In this document: positions 1 to 11,131 of the stretch, piece after piece
Layout of the letters: each line of letters begins with the position of its first letter
How positions within the stretch are numbered: the first letter of the stretch is position 1
NCBI RefSeq assembly: GCF_000597725.1
Contig: NZ_JFBL01000002.1
Span: forward strand, 186,001-250,000
Source: Sulfurospirillum arcachonense DSM 9755
Lineage (GTDB): Bacteria > Campylobacterota > Campylobacteria > Campylobacterales > Sulfurospirillaceae
Length of the DNA stretch: 64,000 nt
Direction: 5' to 3'
Translations under genes and position numbers: made by a program
The notes under the pieces: generated by a model
What the model was told of the DNA's origin: nothing
The model's input: the letters and a program-made list of their open reading frames with translations, nothing else
The model's database searches: none

Positions 1-1310
1 TCTCAAAAGTAAAAAAACAACTCTCTGATAAAAATGTTTATGTTCAAGATGCTTATTGTGGAGGCGCTCCTGAGAGTAGAAAAAGTATTCGTGTTGTTAC
101 TGAAATAGCTTGGCAAGCACATTTTGTTAAAAATATGTTTATTCGTCCTCCTGAAGAAGACTTAGCAAATTTTACTCCAGATTTTACTTTGTATAATGCT
201 GGAAAACTTAATAATAAAGATTATGAAAAACATGGATTACATTCAGATGTATTTGTTGTTTTTAATGTTGAAGAAAATATAGCAATTATTGGTGGTACTT
301 GGTACGGTGGTGAAATGAAAAAAGGTGTTTTTTCAATGATGAACTATTGGTTGCCACTTGAAGGGAAACTTTCAATGCACTGTTCTGCTAATGTTGGAGC
401 AGATGGAGATACTGCACTGTTTTTTGGACTTAGTGGAACTGGAAAAACAACACTTTCAACAGATCCTAGAAGAAGACTAATAGGTGATGATGAACATGGT
501 TGGGATGATAAAGGGGTTTTTAATTTTGAAGGTGGATGTTATGCAAAATGTATAGGTCTTGATCCTCAAAGCGAACCTGAAATATATGGAGCTATTAAGC
601 GTAATGCACTTTTAGAAAATGTAGTGATAGATAAAGATGGTAAAGTAGATTATAAAGATGGAAGCAAAACTGAAAATACAAGAGTCTCTTATCCTATTGA
701 TCATATAAAAAACCATAAAAGATCATTAAAAGCACCACACCCTAAAAAAATAATATTTTTAACCGCTGATGCCTTTGGTGTACTTCCTCCAGTTTCTCGT
801 CTGACTAAAGAACAAGCAATGTATTATTTTATGAGTGGATATACTGCAAAGGTTGCTGGAACTGAGAGAGGTGTTACTGAACCAGTTGCAACGTTTAGTT
901 CTTGTTTTGGAGAGGCTTTTTTACCACTTCATCCGACAGTTTATGCAAAACTTCTTGGTGAAAAAATAGATAAACATGGAGTAGATGTGTATCTTGTTAA
1001 CACTGGTTGGACTGGTGGAACTTATGGGGTTGGAACAAGAATGAGTATAAAAGCAACACGTTCTTGTATTAATTCTATACTTGATGGAAGTATTGAAAAA
1101 TCAGAATTTGAACAAACTCCTGTTTTTGGTTTAAGTATTCCTAAACAGTTACAAGGAGTAGATACACTCCTTTTAAACCCTAAAAATACTTGGAAAAATA
1201 AGAGTTTATTTGATGCTTCTCAAAAAGAATTAGCAGAGATGTTTATTCAAAACTTTAAAAAATATATAACTGATGATTCAGACTTTTCAAGTGCTGGACC
1301 AAAACTATAA
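1..1310 (+). CDS. pckA: Phosphoenolpyruvate carboxykinase (ATP), 5' truncated by window edge
   Basis: Cytosolic enzyme interconverting oxaloacetate and phosphoenolpyruvate with ATP (EC 4.1.1.49), used in gluconeogenesis or anaplerosis. The open frame runs from base 3 at the window edge, so the N-terminus lies outside; about 435 residues are visible against a usual 520-540. The ATP-type kinase-1a P-loop GLSGTGKTT, the kinase-2 motif [11 protein letters not shown], and the RNALLENV and [11 protein letters not shown] blocks are all present, which separates it from the GTP-dependent family. The first in-frame ATG, at 135, lies inside the conserved domain and is not the start. A hairpin terminator follows the stop. 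Confidence 0.97.
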   Translation, partial: SKVKKQLSDKNVYVQDAYCGGAPESRKSIRVVTEIAWQAHFVKNMFIRPPEEDLANFTPDFTLYNAGKLNNKDYEKHGLHSDVFVVFNVEENIAIIGGTWYGGEMKKGVFSMMNYWLPLEGKLSMHCSANVGADGDTALFFGLSGTGKTTLSTDPRRRLIGDDEHGWDDKGVFNFEGGCYAKCIGLDPQSEPEIYGAIKRNALLENVVIDKDGKVDYKDGSKTENTRVSYPIDHIKNHKRSLKAPHPKKIIFLTADAFGVLPPVSRLTKEQAMYYFMSGYTAKVAGTERGVTEPVATFSSCFGEAFLPLHPTVYAKLLGEKIDKHGVDVYLVNTGWTGGTYGVGTRMSIKATRSCINSILDGSIEKSEFEQTPVFGLSIPKQLQGVDTLLLNPKNTWKNKSLFDASQKELAEMFIQNFKKYITDDSDFSSAGPKL

Positions 1311-1317
1311 CTTTCAC

Positions 1318-1341
1318 GGGGAGTTTTAGACTCCCCATTTT
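1318..1341 (+). terminator. Rho-independent terminator after pckA
   Basis: GGGGAGT (1318-1324) and ACTCCCC (1330-1336) form a perfect 7-bp GC-rich stem with a TTTAG loop, followed by ATTTT. It lies 8 bases after the pckA stop and separates it from argH. Confidence 0.85.
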
Positions 1342-1358
1342 CAAAAAAAGGATTTATA

Positions 1359-2744
1359 TTGTCAACAAAAGTTGCTTCGGGAAAAACAACTGCGCCAAAG
1401 GCAAAATTATTAGATGAGTTTAATGCTTCTATTATGTTTGATAAAGAGCTTTATCTTCAAGACATTGAAGGCTCAATTGCTCATGTTAAAATGTTATCAA
1501 AACAAGAAATTATTTCAAATGAAGCAAAAGAAAAAATTATAGATGGTTTACATGTAGTACAACAAGAAATAGAAGAGGGTCAATACAATTTCGATATTTC
1601 TGATGAAGATATTCATATGTCTATTGAGAGTCGTCTAAGTACTCTTATTGGTGATGATGCAAAAAGAATGCATACAGCAAGAAGTAGAAATGACCAAGTA
1701 GCATTAGACTTTAGAATGTATGTTTTAAAAAGTAATAAAGAGTTAGTAGAACTTTTATTTGATTTACAGAGAGTTTTACTTGATATATCAGCAAAACATA
1801 CAAAAACACTTTTACCTGGTATGACACATTTACAACATGCTCAGCCAATAAACTTTGCTTACCATATGCTAGCTTATGTTTCTATGTTTAAAAGAGATAT
1901 TGAGAGATTTGAAGATTCATATAAAAGAAACAATATTTCTCCAATAGGTTGTGCAGCACTTGCAGGAAGTCCATATCAAACTGACAGAGAATATGAAGCA
2001 AAACTTTTGGGTTTTGATAGTGTTAGTATTAATTGTTTAGATACTGTTAGTGATAGAGATTTTGCTTTAGAAATACTTTTTAACATATCGACTTTAATGA
2101 TGCACATTTCACGTCTTTCTGAAGAAATAATTCTGTGGAGTAGTAGTGAGTTTGGATTTGTAGAATTAAGTGATGAGTATAGTACAAGTAGTTCAATTAT
2201 GCCACAAAAGAAAAATCCCGATGTTCCAGAACTTTTACGTGGTAAGACAGGACGAGTAAACGGAAATCTTATCTCTTTATTAACAGTTTTAAAGGGCTTA
2301 CCACTAGCTTACAACAAAGATATGCAAGAGGATAAAGAGGGTGTTTTTGATAGTGTTAAAACAGCAAAAATTTCGGTTAAAATATTAAGTGAAGCTTTAA
2401 AAAGTATGAGAATCAATAAAGAAGAAATGCTCAAAGCAACTAAAAAAGGGCATTTAAGTGCTACTGATTTAGCTGATTATTTAACCGCAAATTGTGAGTA
2501 TACTTTTCGAGATGCATATAAATTAACAGGTGAAGTGGTGGCATATGCAGAAGAGAATAAAAAAGATATTAGTGAATTAAATTTAGATGAGCTTAAAAAG
2601 TTTGAATTAAAAATACAAGAAGATATTATAAACACTTTAGAGCTTGAAACTTCTATGAATGCAAGAAAGTCACAAGGTGGAACAGCTACATGTTCAACTT
2701 TGAAACAATTAGAGTATTTTGAAAGTTGGATGAAGATAAGATAA
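1359..2744 (+). CDS. argH: Argininosuccinate lyase
   Basis: Splits argininosuccinate into arginine and fumarate (EC 4.3.2.1), the last step of arginine synthesis, in the cytosol. The 461 residues match the family length. The fumarase/ASL signature [11 protein letters not shown] is intact near residue 283, and [13 protein letters not shown] and [11 protein letters not shown]-type blocks are visible (here [11 protein letters not shown]). The start is TTG with an AAAGGA ribosome site about 7 bases upstream. It stands alone after the pckA terminator and converges on the HIT gene across a long inverted repeat. Confidence 0.96.
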   Translation: MSTKVASGKTTAPKAKLLDEFNASIMFDKELYLQDIEGSIAHVKMLSKQEIISNEAKEKIIDGLHVVQQEIEEGQYNFDISDEDIHMSIESRLSTLIGDDAKRMHTARSRNDQVALDFRMYVLKSNKELVELLFDLQRVLLDISAKHTKTLLPGMTHLQHAQPINFAYHMLAYVSMFKRDIERFEDSYKRNNISPIGCAALAGSPYQTDREYEAKLLGFDSVSINCLDTVSDRDFALEILFNISTLMMHISRLSEEIILWSSSEFGFVELSDEYSTSSSIMPQKKNPDVPELLRGKTGRVNGNLISLLTVLKGLPLAYNKDMQEDKEGVFDSVKTAKISVKILSEALKSMRINKEEMLKATKKGHLSATDLADYLTANCEYTFRDAYKLTGEVVAYAEENKKDISELNLDELKKFELKIQEDIINTLELETSMNARKSQGGTATCSTLKQLEYFESWMKIR

Positions 2745-2753
2745 AGTAGAGCT

Positions 2754-2797
2754 CAAAGCTAAACTTGTGAACTTAGAAGTTTAAAGTATTAGCTTTG
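2754..2797. terminator. Probable bidirectional terminator between argH and the HIT gene
   Basis: CAAAGCTAA (2754-2762) and TTAGCTTTG (2789-2797) are perfect inverted repeats, and the loop holds a second pair AAACTT/AAGTTT. The element fills the 66-bp gap between two convergent genes, as expected of a shared terminator, but there is no T-run. Confidence 0.55.
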
Positions 2798-2810
2798 ACT
2801 CTCAACTTAC

Positions 2811-3167
2811 CTAAATATAGTTTTTTGAGTCACTATCGCTTAGGTGATTCCAATTAAGTTTTGCACCACCTAAAAGGTGAAAATGAAGATGCATAACCTC
2901 TTGTCCACCATCACTTCCATTATTTGTAATTAATCTATAACCATTTTTATCTAAGCCTAAAAGTTTTGCCACTTCTTGAATAAAAGTTGTCATACCTGAC
3001 ATAATTTCAGGGGTAACTTGTTGAAAATTTTCAACTTCTACTTTTGGGATGATAAGTATATGAATAGGTGCTTTTGGATTGATATCATGAAATGCTAGAA
3101 AATCGTCATTTTCTAATACTTTATTACATGGAATTTCGCCATTAATTATTTTTGTAAAAATTGTCAT
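2811..3167 (-). CDS. HIT-family nucleotide-binding protein
   Basis: Small cytosolic HINT-like nucleotide hydrolase or transferase; the physiological substrate is unknown. The 118 residues carry the histidine triad HLHFHLLGG near residue 94 and the N-terminal block IFTKIINGEIPCNKV typical of the HINT branch. The start ATG follows AGGAGATATAA. It is divergent from pheS, and a HIT gene next to pheS also occurs in Helicobacter pylori (recalled as HP0404-HP0403), which supports orthology. Confidence 0.92.
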   Translation of the reverse strand: MTIFTKIINGEIPCNKVLENDDFLAFHDINPKAPIHILIIPKVEVENFQQVTPEIMSGMTTFIQEVAKLLGLDKNGYRLITNNGSDGGQEVMHLHFHLLGGAKLNWNHLSDSDSKNYI

Positions 3168-3189
3168 TTATATCTCCTATTTTTTGTAT

Positions 3190-3218
3190 ATTGTAGCAAT
3201 TAACCGTTTTATAATCAA
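3190..3218 (-). promoter_or_regulatory. Sigma70-type promoter of the HIT gene
   Basis: Read on the minus strand: TTGATT (3218-3213), 17-base spacer, TACAAT (3195-3190), ending 22 bases before the HIT start codon. A TATAAT facing pheS overlaps on the other strand at 3210-3215. Confidence 0.5.
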
Positions 3219-3327
3219 CTTTTTAATAAAATAGTTAAAATTTAGTAAATTAAAATTTCCAATGAGGTATTAATTTCAATATAAGGAATGTTTACTGGAC
3301 ATGTTTCAGTAAAAAGGAAAAGGTGAA

Positions 3328-4320
3328 ATGAAAGAGATTGAAGCGTCAATAAGTTCTTGTGATGATTTAAAAGAACTTGAAAAATTAAGAGTGTCTCTCT
3401 TTGGTAAGAAAGGTTATTTTGCAGGGCAATTTGCAAAGATGAAAACTGTATCCAACGAAGAAAAAAAAGATTTTGCACAAAATTTAAATACAAACAAAGA
3501 GCATTTTTTAGCTCTTCTTAGTGAAAAAAAATTGCACTTAGAAGCTGAGGCTATTGCTTATGAGATGAAAAAAGATGGTGTAGATGTAACACTATTTAAC
3601 TCGGTAAGTGAAGAGGGAGCTCTTCATCCTGTTATGGATACTATGGATAAGATTATAGAATATTTTGTAAGTATGAACTTTTCAATAGAAGAAGGACCTT
3701 TAGTAGAAGATGATTTTCATAACTTTGAAGCATTAAACCTTCCTAAATACCATCCTGCACGAGATATGCAAGATACATTTTATTTTGAAGACAGTATGCT
3801 CTTACGTACGCATACGAGTCCAGTTCAAATAAGAACAATGTTAAAAGAAAAACCACCTATTCGTATGATTTGTCCAGGTGCAGTATTTAGAAGAGATTAT
3901 GACTTGACACATACTCCTATGTTTCATCAAGTTGAAGGTCTTGTTGTTGGAAAAAGTGGTGAAGTTTCATTTGCAAATCTAAAATACATTTTAGAAGATT
4001 TTTTGAAGTATATGTTTGGAGATGTAGAAGTACGTTTTCGTCCAAGTTTTTTCCCTTTTACTGAGCCAAGTACAGAAGTAGATATTAGTTGTATTTTTTG
4101 TAAAGGTGATGGTTGTCGTGTATGTTCTCATACTGGATGGCTGGAAGTTTTAGGTAGTGGATATGTTGATGAAAATGTTTTTAAAGCTGTTGGTTATGAA
4201 GATGTTAGTGGATATGCCTTTGGATTAGGGGTTGAGCGATTTGCGATGCTTTTACATAAAATACCAGATTTACGTTCATTGTTTGAAGGTGATTTAAGAT
4301 TATTGGAGCAATTTAGATGA
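3328..4320 (+). CDS. pheS: Phenylalanine--tRNA ligase alpha subunit
   Basis: Catalytic alpha subunit of the cytosolic alpha2beta2 enzyme charging tRNA-Phe (EC 6.1.1.20). The 330 residues are normal length: an N-terminal coiled-coil tRNA arm (residues 1-90), then the class II core with [12 protein letters not shown], the motif 2 region [11 protein letters not shown] and motif 3 [11 protein letters not shown]-like block (here [13 protein letters not shown]). A strong AAAAAGGAAAAGG precedes the start. The stop overlaps the pheT start by ATGA, so the two subunits are translationally coupled. First gene of a co-directional run reaching serA. Confidence 0.97.
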   Translation: MKEIEASISSCDDLKELEKLRVSLFGKKGYFAGQFAKMKTVSNEEKKDFAQNLNTNKEHFLALLSEKKLHLEAEAIAYEMKKDGVDVTLFNSVSEEGALHPVMDTMDKIIEYFVSMNFSIEEGPLVEDDFHNFEALNLPKYHPARDMQDTFYFEDSMLLRTHTSPVQIRTMLKEKPPIRMICPGAVFRRDYDLTHTPMFHQVEGLVVGKSGEVSFANLKYILEDFLKYMFGDVEVRFRPSFFPFTEPSTEVDISCIFCKGDGCRVCSHTGWLEVLGSGYVDENVFKAVGYEDVSGYAFGLGVERFAMLLHKIPDLRSLFEGDLRLLEQFR

Positions 4321-6653
4321 TTATTACAAGAGCATGGTTAAATGAATGGATAGATATAAAAAAAATATCATCAGAAGATATTTGTAGTACTCTAAATGCT
4401 ATTGGTCTTGAAGTTGATAGTATAAATAGAATTAGAGTTCCAAAAAATATAGTAGTAGCTCGTGTACTTACTTGTAAAAAACATCCTGATGCTGATAAGC
4501 TTAATATTTGCCAAGTAGATTTAGGAAGTGAGACAAAACAGATAGTTTGTGGCGCAAAAAATGTAAGAGAAGGTTTACATGTAGTAGTATCTAAAGTAGG
4601 AGCAATCCTACCAAATGGTATGGAAATAAAAGAGGCAAAACTTAGAGGAGAAGAGTCTTCTGGTATGATTTGTTCATCTGAAGAACTTGGGCTTCCTAAA
4701 ATGGGTGATGGTATCATGGAATTAGATGATAGCATTGGTGAGCTTATTTTAGGAAAAGAGTTTAGCGAATATGAATTAGTAAATGATGATGTTATAGAAA
4801 TTGAATTAACAGCTAATAGAGGTGACTGTTTAAGTGTTCATGGGGTTGCAAGAGATTTGAGTGTTCCTTATGATTTAGATATAAAACATTTTAGTTCAGA
4901 AGATGATGATAATCAATTAGGTATTGGTAGAGTATTAAATGTAAGTGCTAATGAAAAAGTAAATGCATCTTTACTTTATAGAGTTTATGAAAAAGAAGAG
5001 ATAAAGAGTTCATTTTTAATTGATTTACGTTTAGCTATTGCCGATAATTATAAACCAACTCAATTAGAAAGAGTTGTAGAGTATGCAACTTATACAACAG
5101 GAGTACTTTTAAGAACCTATAATCATGCTTGTTTTACAAATCAAAATGATAAAGCAACAGTAAAAATTAAAAAACATACCAATGGCTTAGATGCAGTATA
5201 TAACAAAAATAATCAAATAACTTCATATGTTGGGATATCTCAAAATGAAGAGGCTAAAGCTAGTAATATAGATCAAAAAGTTATATTAGAAGCAAATTAT
5301 ACGCATCCAGAAATTATATCTGTAAGTAGTGCAAATAAAAAATTAGAATCAGATCGCCATTTATACCGTTCTAGTAGAGGAAGCGAACCTGATTTGGATT
5401 TTGGTATGGATTATTTAATAGAACTTTTGAAAAAATACTCTAAAATAATGCTTTATGCTGGAAGTCAACAAGTGATTCAAGATGTTGATGATGTAAGAAT
5501 TCCTATTGATTTAGAGCAATTAAGAGATATTATAGGGGAAGAAATTCCTAAAAATAAAATTATACAGATTCTTAAAAGACTTGGTTTTGAAGTTGTTTTT
5601 AAAAGTGAACAAAGTGTTATGAACGTAAAAGTTCCACAACATCGTCATGATATTTTAAATATTCAAGATGTTTGTGAGGAAATAGTAAGAATTGTAGGAA
5701 TTGACAATATCACTTCAAAACCTTTAGTCTTTGCTGAAAAAGAGAAGATGAATGATTCTTATCAATCTTTCCAAAAACGAAAAATGTATAGACATAGAGC
5801 TGTTAGTATAGGTTTTTTTGAAACGTTACATTTTGTTTTTGATAGTAGAGAAAGAATGGAAAATTATGGACTTAAAACAATTTATAAAAAAAGAGAAATT
5901 ACAAATCCAATAACAAATGAGTTAAATACTCTAAGATCATCTTTAATTCCAAATCTTTTAGAATCGGTTAATAGAAATGTAAAATTTGGTAGAAAAAGTA
6001 TAAAACTATTTGAAGTAGGAACTGTTTTTGATAAAAGTAGAAATGAAAATACAAATATTGCTTTTATTTTTAGTGGTGAAACAGAAGCTCAGAAAGTTTC
6101 AAATCATGGGAAACCAGCAATTATAGACTTTTTCAAATTTGCAGAAAAAATAAGTAATATTATAGGAAGTTTTGAATTAGAATCATCTACATGTAGAGAT
6201 AGTTTGAGTAGCCCTTATGAGTATGCAAGAGTGATTCAAAAAGGCAATGATATAGGATATATTTCAAGGGTGCATTTAAATGTTGAGAGAGAACTAGATA
6301 TAGCACGTACATATATTTGTGAACTTGATATGAATGCTTTGTCATATGAAAGAAAAGAAGCTAAAAAATATTCAAGTTTCCCAGAAAGTGTAAGAGATTT
6401 AAGTCTTATGGTTCCTAAAGAGATGCAATTTTCACAAATAAAAAACTTTTTAAATTCTATTGCTCCCGTTGAATTAACAAAACTATATCCAATAGATATA
6501 TATGAAGATGAATCTTTTGAAGATAAAATTAGTTTAACAATAAAATTTCATTTTCAATCAGAAGAAAAAACTTTTGAAGATGAAGATGTTTCAAAAATGG
6601 TAGATTCTATGTTAAATTCTTTAAAAGAAAAGTATGGGATAACAGTTAGATGA
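4317..6653 (+). CDS. pheT: Phenylalanine--tRNA ligase beta subunit
   Basis: Beta subunit of PheRS, carrying tRNA binding and editing. The 778 residues are the usual length. Visible in order: EMAP/OB tRNA-binding domain (about 40-150, [16 protein letters not shown]), B3/4 region, B5 domain (about 390-470), the catalytic-like core and the C-terminal anticodon-binding FDX-ACB domain (from about 690, [15 protein letters not shown]). The start ATG overlaps the pheS stop and the stop overlaps the aroA start, both as ATGA. The middle (B3/4) is less conserved-looking than the ends, so editing competence cannot be judged by eye. Confidence 0.96.
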   Translation: MIITRAWLNEWIDIKKISSEDICSTLNAIGLEVDSINRIRVPKNIVVARVLTCKKHPDADKLNICQVDLGSETKQIVCGAKNVREGLHVVVSKVGAILPNGMEIKEAKLRGEESSGMICSSEELGLPKMGDGIMELDDSIGELILGKEFSEYELVNDDVIEIELTANRGDCLSVHGVARDLSVPYDLDIKHFSSEDDDNQLGIGRVLNVSANEKVNASLLYRVYEKEEIKSSFLIDLRLAIADNYKPTQLERVVEYATYTTGVLLRTYNHACFTNQNDKATVKIKKHTNGLDAVYNKNNQITSYVGISQNEEAKASNIDQKVILEANYTHPEIISVSSANKKLESDRHLYRSSRGSEPDLDFGMDYLIELLKKYSKIMLYAGSQQVIQDVDDVRIPIDLEQLRDIIGEEIPKNKIIQILKRLGFEVVFKSEQSVMNVKVPQHRHDILNIQDVCEEIVRIVGIDNITSKPLVFAEKEKMNDSYQSFQKRKMYRHRAVSIGFFETLHFVFDSRERMENYGLKTIYKKREITNPITNELNTLRSSLIPNLLESVNRNVKFGRKSIKLFEVGTVFDKSRNENTNIAFIFSGETEAQKVSNHGKPAIIDFFKFAEKISNIIGSFELESSTCRDSLSSPYEYARVIQKGNDIGYISRVHLNVERELDIARTYICELDMNALSYERKEAKKYSSFPESVRDLSLMVPKEMQFSQIKNFLNSIAPVELTKLYPIDIYEDESFEDKISLTIKFHFQSEEKTFEDEDVSKMVDSMLNSLKEKYGITVR

Positions 6654-7927
6654 GCCAAATTAAAGTATCACCAAAAAAAGAGTTTGTTTTTCAAACAGAT
6701 GAAATAGCTAGTGATAAATCAATATCTCATAGATGTGCAATTTTTTCACTTTTGAGTGATAAGCCTTCACATGTTAGAAATTTTTTGAATGCTGAAGATA
6801 CTTTATGCACGCTTAGTATTGCTCAAAGTCTTGGTGCAAAAGTAGAAAAAAAAGGTGATACTCTCATTATAACTCCTCCTCTTGAGTTAAAAGAACCAGC
6901 ATCTATTTTAGATTGTGGAAATTCAGGAACAGCTATAAGATTATTAATGGGCTTTTTATCTTCACTTGATGGTTTTTATGTACTTCATGGAGATAAATAT
7001 TTAGTAAGTCGTCCTATGAAGCGTGTAGCAAACCCTTTAAGAAAAATTGGCGCTATAATAGATGGTAGGTCTGATGGGGAGTTAGCTCCCATTAGTATAA
7101 GAGGTGCTCATTTAAAACCATTTCATTATGATAGTCCTATTGCATCTGCACAAGTTAAAAGTGCTTTGATATTAGCAGGACTCAGAGCAAAAGGAACATC
7201 AACTTTAAGTGAGCCTACTTTAAGCCGTGATCATACTGAAAAAATGTTACGTGGTATGGGTGTTGATATAAAATCAGATGGATGTAAAGTAACTTTAAAT
7301 TCTATAAATAAACCTTTAAAACCTTTGGATATAACAGTGCCAAATGATCCTTCAAGTGGATTCTTTTTTGCAGTAGCTGCTGCAATTACCCCAAATTCAA
7401 AAGTCATTTTGAAAAATATGTTATTAAATCCTACCAGAATTGAAGCCTATGAAGTATTAAAACGTATGGGTGCAAAAGTTGAGTTCATAGAAAAAGAATC
7501 AACTTATGATAGTGTAGGAGATATCGTGGTAGAATATGCTCCTTTAACTGGCGTTACTGTTAAAGATAATATTGCTTGGCTTATTGATGAACTTCCAGCC
7601 CTTTCAATTGCTTTTGCAACTGCAACTGGTAAAAGTGTAGTAAAAAATGCAAAAGAGTTAAGAGTTAAAGAGAGTGATAGAATATCTTCTGTAGTAGAGA
7701 ATTTAAAAAAATGTGGTTTACATGTAGAAGAGTTTGAAGATGGTTATGAAGTAACTGGTGGAGAATTACAAAGTGCTACAGTCGATAGTTATGGTGACCA
7801 TAGAGTTGCTATGAGTTTTGCGATAGCTGGATTAAAAGTACCCATGAATATAACTGATACTGAGTGTATTCAAACTTCATTTCCAAATTTTATAGAATTG
7901 TTATCTCAAATAGGAAATGTAAAATAA
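6650..7927 (+). CDS. aroA: 3-phosphoshikimate 1-carboxyvinyltransferase (EPSP synthase)
   Basis: Transfers enolpyruvate from PEP to shikimate-3-phosphate (EC 2.5.1.19) in aromatic amino acid synthesis. The 425 residues are standard length. Visible motifs are the N-terminal [22 protein letters not shown] near residue 88, SRDHTEKML and RVKESDRI. It overlaps pheT by ATGA and is followed by a 133-bp gap rich in small hairpins before ispH. The same order (pheT-aroA-ispH) is found in Helicobacter. Confidence 0.96.
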   Translation: MSQIKVSPKKEFVFQTDEIASDKSISHRCAIFSLLSDKPSHVRNFLNAEDTLCTLSIAQSLGAKVEKKGDTLIITPPLELKEPASILDCGNSGTAIRLLMGFLSSLDGFYVLHGDKYLVSRPMKRVANPLRKIGAIIDGRSDGELAPISIRGAHLKPFHYDSPIASAQVKSALILAGLRAKGTSTLSEPTLSRDHTEKMLRGMGVDIKSDGCKVTLNSINKPLKPLDITVPNDPSSGFFFAVAAAITPNSKVILKNMLLNPTRIEAYEVLKRMGAKVEFIEKESTYDSVGDIVVEYAPLTGVTVKDNIAWLIDELPALSIAFATATGKSVVKNAKELRVKESDRISSVVENLKKCGLHVEEFEDGYEVTGGELQSATVDSYGDHRVAMSFAIAGLKVPMNITDTECIQTSFPNFIELLSQIGNVK

Positions 7928-8021
7928 AAATAAATTTTAACTACTCTTCACAAAGTGAAAGCTTTCTCAAAGAGAGTGATTTGCTAAAGCAAACCGCTTC
8001 GCTTCACAAGAGTGAGAGGAA

Positions 8022-8048
8022 TTTTTACGTGACTTTGCCTCGTAAAAA
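8022..8048 (+). promoter_or_regulatory. Hairpin abutting the ispH ribosome binding site
   Basis: TTTTTACG (8022-8029) and CGTAAAAA (8041-8048) are perfect 8-base inverted repeats with an 11-base spacer. The right arm runs into the ispH Shine-Dalgarno AAGGAG (8047-8052). Further short hairpins lie just upstream, such as TTTGCT-AA-AGCAAA at 7980-7993. A role in processing or translation control is inference. Confidence 0.4.
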
Positions 8049-8060
8049 GGAGACAATAAA

Positions 8061-8891
8061 ATGCAAATTAAATTAGCTAAAAATTATGGATTTTGCTTTG
8101 GAGTTAAAAGAGCTATAAAAATAGCAGAAAACTCTAAAAATGCTTCTACTATAGGGCCTTTAATACATAATAATGAAGAAATTAAAAGATTAAAAATAAA
8201 TTTTAATGTAGATACTCTTAATGATGTAAGTGAAGTAAATGGTGTTAAAAAAGCTATTATTAGAACTCATGGTATAACAAAAGATGATTTAGAAATGCTT
8301 CAACAAAGTGGCACTGATATTATTGATGCTACATGCCCGTTTGTAACAAAACCACAGCAAATATGTGAAGAGATGAGTGAAGCTGGATATGATGTTGTAA
8401 TTTTTGGGGATAAAAATCATCCTGAAGTAAGAGGTGTTCAAAGTTACGCTAAAAATGGAGCAAAAGTTGTTTTAAGTGTTGAAGATATCAAAAGTTTACA
8501 CTTAAGTAATAAAATTGCCATAGTGTCTCAAACTACAAGAAAAGTAGATGAATTTTTAAAAATAGTCAATTATCTTACTATTAATTACAAAGAAGTAAGA
8601 GTTTTTAATACTATATGTAATGCAACTTTTGAAAATCAAGATGCTGCTAAAGAGTTAGCAAAAGAAGCAGATATTATGATAGTCATTGGCGGTAAAAATT
8701 CATCAAATACAAAACAGCTTTTTAACATTGCAAAAGATAATTGTTTTGATAGTTTTTTGATTGAAAATGAAAATGAGTTACAAAATATGTGGTTTAAAAA
8801 TAAAAAGTTATGTGGTATAACTGCTGGTGCATCGACTCCTGATTGGATAATTGAAAAAATTATTGGAAAAATAAGTAAAATTAAAGTATAA
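8061..8891 (+). CDS. ispH: 4-hydroxy-3-methylbut-2-enyl diphosphate reductase
   Basis: Last enzyme of the MEP isoprenoid pathway (EC 1.17.7.4), reducing HMBPP to IPP and DMAPP with an iron-sulfur cluster. The 276 residues are normal. The three cluster cysteines sit in GFCFGVKRA (near residue 12), DATCPFV (near 93) and NTICNAT (near 188), and the catalytic TQTT-type block appears as SQTTRK. A strong AAAAAGGAG precedes the start. Gene order aroA-ispH-rpsA is conserved in Helicobacter. Confidence 0.97.
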   Translation: MQIKLAKNYGFCFGVKRAIKIAENSKNASTIGPLIHNNEEIKRLKINFNVDTLNDVSEVNGVKKAIIRTHGITKDDLEMLQQSGTDIIDATCPFVTKPQQICEEMSEAGYDVVIFGDKNHPEVRGVQSYAKNGAKVVLSVEDIKSLHLSNKIAIVSQTTRKVDEFLKIVNYLTINYKEVRVFNTICNATFENQDAAKELAKEADIMIVIGGKNSSNTKQLFNIAKDNCFDSFLIENENELQNMWFKNKKLCGITAGASTPDWIIEKIIGKISKIKV

Positions 8892-8968
8892 TAGTGAAAT
8901 TTTATACAAATTGAGTATACCAGCTTAATGCTAAACGTGTAAAAATCAAATTAATAAAAGGGAATATA

Positions 8969-10648
8969 ATGGTAAATGAGGCGAACGGGATTGTTCAATC
9001 TGAAACTGCAGACGAGCTAGAGGAGATGGATTTTGCAGCGATGTTAGAAGAGTCTTTCAAAAAAGATTCTGGTAGAGATGCACTGATTGATGGTGTTATT
9101 GTTGAAATAAAAGATGATGTTGCACTAGTTGATGTGGGTAAAAAGTCAGAAGGACGTTTATACACTTCAGAGTTATTAGATAGCGAAGGCAATATGGCAT
9201 ATAAAGTAGGCGATACTATCAAAGTTGTAATTTCTGGTTTCAGAAACGAACGTCCAAATGTTTCTCATAAAAAAGCGATTCGTAAAGAGCGTGTAAAATC
9301 ATTTATTGCTGATTATAAAGAAGATGAAGAGAAAGTTTTTGACCTTAAAGTTGTTGGCAAAAACAAAGGTGGTTTTATAGTTGAAGATGAATCAGGTATA
9401 GAATTTTTCTTACCTCGTTCACAAGCAGCTGTAAGAGATATGAATGCTTTAATGGGTAAAAATGTAAAAGTTAAAATCATTAAAGTAGATACTGAAAATG
9501 AATCAATTGTAGTATCACGTAAAAAGTTTCTTGATGATGAAAGAAAAAAACGTAAAGAAATTGTTCAAGAATTAATTGATGCTGATGAAGTTGTTGAAGG
9601 TACAATTAAAAAAATTACTACGTATGGTATGTTTGTAGATGTTGGTGGTATTGATGGGCTAGTTCACTATAGTGAAATTAGTTATAAAGGGCCAGTAAAT
9701 CCAAGTACAATTTACTCTGAAGGTGAAGTTGTTCCTGTTAAAGCTATTAAATATGATAAAGAAAAACGTCATCTTTCACTTTCAATTAAAGCAGCTATGC
9801 CAGATCCTTGGGAAGAAATCAGAGATCAATTAGAAGTTGGTGATTCAATTCAAGTTGAAGTTAGTAACATTGAACCATATGGTGCATTTGTTGATCTTGG
9901 TAATGACATAGAAGGTTTCTTACATATTTCAGAAATTTCTTGGGACAAAAACATTAAACATCCAAAAGATTATATCTCAGAAAATCAAGAAATTGATGTA
10001 GAAGTAATTGAAATTAATGCAGATGAGAGAAGACTTAGAGTATCTCTAAAAAATGTACTTCCAAAACCATTTGAAGATTTCTTAAAAACTTACAAAACAG
10101 GTGAAGTTGTTAAAGGTGTTGTTACTACAATTACAAACTTTGGAGCATTTATCAAAATTGGTGGTATTGAGGGACTTTTACATAATGAAGATACTTCATG
10201 GAATAGAAATGATAAATGTAAAGAACTTTTAACAGTTGGCGATGAAATTGAAGTTAAAATTATTAAGATTGATGATATTAACGAAAAAGTATCTTTAAGT
10301 AAAAAAGAGTTAGAAGATAGCCCAATCCAACAATATGCTAAAAATCATTCAAACGGTGATATAGTAATTGGTAAAATTAGAGATATTAAAGATTTTGGAG
10401 TATTTGTAGAATTAGAAAACAATGTTGATGCTTTAATTCGTACAGAAGATTTACCACAAGGTTCTGAAGATGAGTTGAAAGTTGGAGATGATATTGAAGC
10501 TGCAATTACTTTTATTGATGATAAAAAGAATCGTATTAGATTATCAGTAAGAAGACTTTCTAAACTTAAAGAAAGAGAAGCACTTAAAGAGATCAATAAA
10601 GAAGAAAAGATGACTCTTGGAGACATCATTAAAGATCAATTGAAATAA
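8969..10648 (+). CDS. rpsA: 30S ribosomal protein S1
   Basis: RNA-binding ribosomal protein that helps mRNAs dock on the 30S subunit. The 559 residues hold six S1/OB repeats starting near residues 35, 118, 205, 290, 377 and 463, recognisable by repeated blocks such as GMFVDVGGIDGLVHYSEI and GAFVDLGNDIEGFLHISEI. The start ATG follows AAAGGGAATATA. Base composition is a little more codon-selected than neighbours, as expected for a highly expressed gene. It follows ispH by 77 bases. Confidence 0.97.
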   Translation: MVNEANGIVQSETADELEEMDFAAMLEESFKKDSGRDALIDGVIVEIKDDVALVDVGKKSEGRLYTSELLDSEGNMAYKVGDTIKVVISGFRNERPNVSHKKAIRKERVKSFIADYKEDEEKVFDLKVVGKNKGGFIVEDESGIEFFLPRSQAAVRDMNALMGKNVKVKIIKVDTENESIVVSRKKFLDDERKKRKEIVQELIDADEVVEGTIKKITTYGMFVDVGGIDGLVHYSEISYKGPVNPSTIYSEGEVVPVKAIKYDKEKRHLSLSIKAAMPDPWEEIRDQLEVGDSIQVEVSNIEPYGAFVDLGNDIEGFLHISEISWDKNIKHPKDYISENQEIDVEVIEINADERRLRVSLKNVLPKPFEDFLKTYKTGEVVKGVVTTITNFGAFIKIGGIEGLLHNEDTSWNRNDKCKELLTVGDEIEVKIIKIDDINEKVSLSKKELEDSPIQQYAKNHSNGDIVIGKIRDIKDFGVFVELENNVDALIRTEDLPQGSEDELKVGDDIEAAITFIDDKKNRIRLSVRRLSKLKEREALKEINKEEKMTLGDIIKDQLK

Positions 10649-10651
10649 TAT

Positions 10652-11131
10652 ATGCAAAAAAAGGTAACTTTGGCATTATTTGTATTATTGATTATTACAT
10701 TAGGTATGGTTTTAATAAATCTACTTAGCGAAGATAATAATAGTGTACAAATAAGTGCCGAGTACCTTTCTCCTTCACTAAAGAAAAATCGAGAACTACC
10801 AAAAAATAAAACTTGGACACAAGAGCTTGCAAAGTCTAAAGAAACAAAATTTACATTTCCTGTAAATGAACTTTTTATGCAAATTGATTTAAAGAGTTAT
10901 GTTCCCCCTAAAGTAAAATCTTTTAGATTAGTTGTAAATAGAGCTGATCGTTACTCTCTTTTTTGTATAGTACAAACACTATCATCAATGAATTTACCTT
11001 ACGTAGTCGATAAAAAGAATAAAACTCCTGAAATATATGTAAGTAGTAAAACAGAAAATTCATTAAAAAAAGTAGTTAAAAGATTAGAAGATTATGATAT
11101 AAAATCAAAAATAATTGAGGTTTGGTTATGA
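10652..11131 (+). CDS. Conserved hypothetical membrane-anchored protein between rpsA and serA
   Basis: 159 residues of unknown function. An N-terminal membrane segment (about residues 5-25, VTLALFVLLIITLGMVLINL) anchors a mostly polar domain. The C-terminal 70 residues look like a small alpha/beta fold ending in KIIEVWL. It starts 3 bases after rpsA and its stop overlaps the serA start by ATGA, so it is co-translated. An unnamed gene occupies the same slot between rpsA and serA in Helicobacter (recalled as HP0398), so it is probably a lineage-conserved envelope protein. Confidence 0.85.
   Translation: MQKKVTLALFVLLIITLGMVLINLLSEDNNSVQISAEYLSPSLKKNRELPKNKTWTQELAKSKETKFTFPVNELFMQIDLKSYVPPKVKSFRLVVNRADRYSLFCIVQTLSSMNLPYVVDKKNKTPEIYVSSKTENSLKKVVKRLEDYDIKSKIIEVWL

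Noticed and set aside
3288-3326. 12-codon leader peptide frame just before pheS, with a TTTACTG/CAGTAAA hairpin
   Set aside because: Only one Phe codon, and the AAGG lies too close to the ATG; it does not resemble a pheST attenuation leader.
7864-8076. 70-codon open frame crossing from aroA into ispH
   Set aside because: It overlaps the ends of two certain genes, begins inside aroA, and its sequence reads the hairpin-rich gap; no ribosome site.
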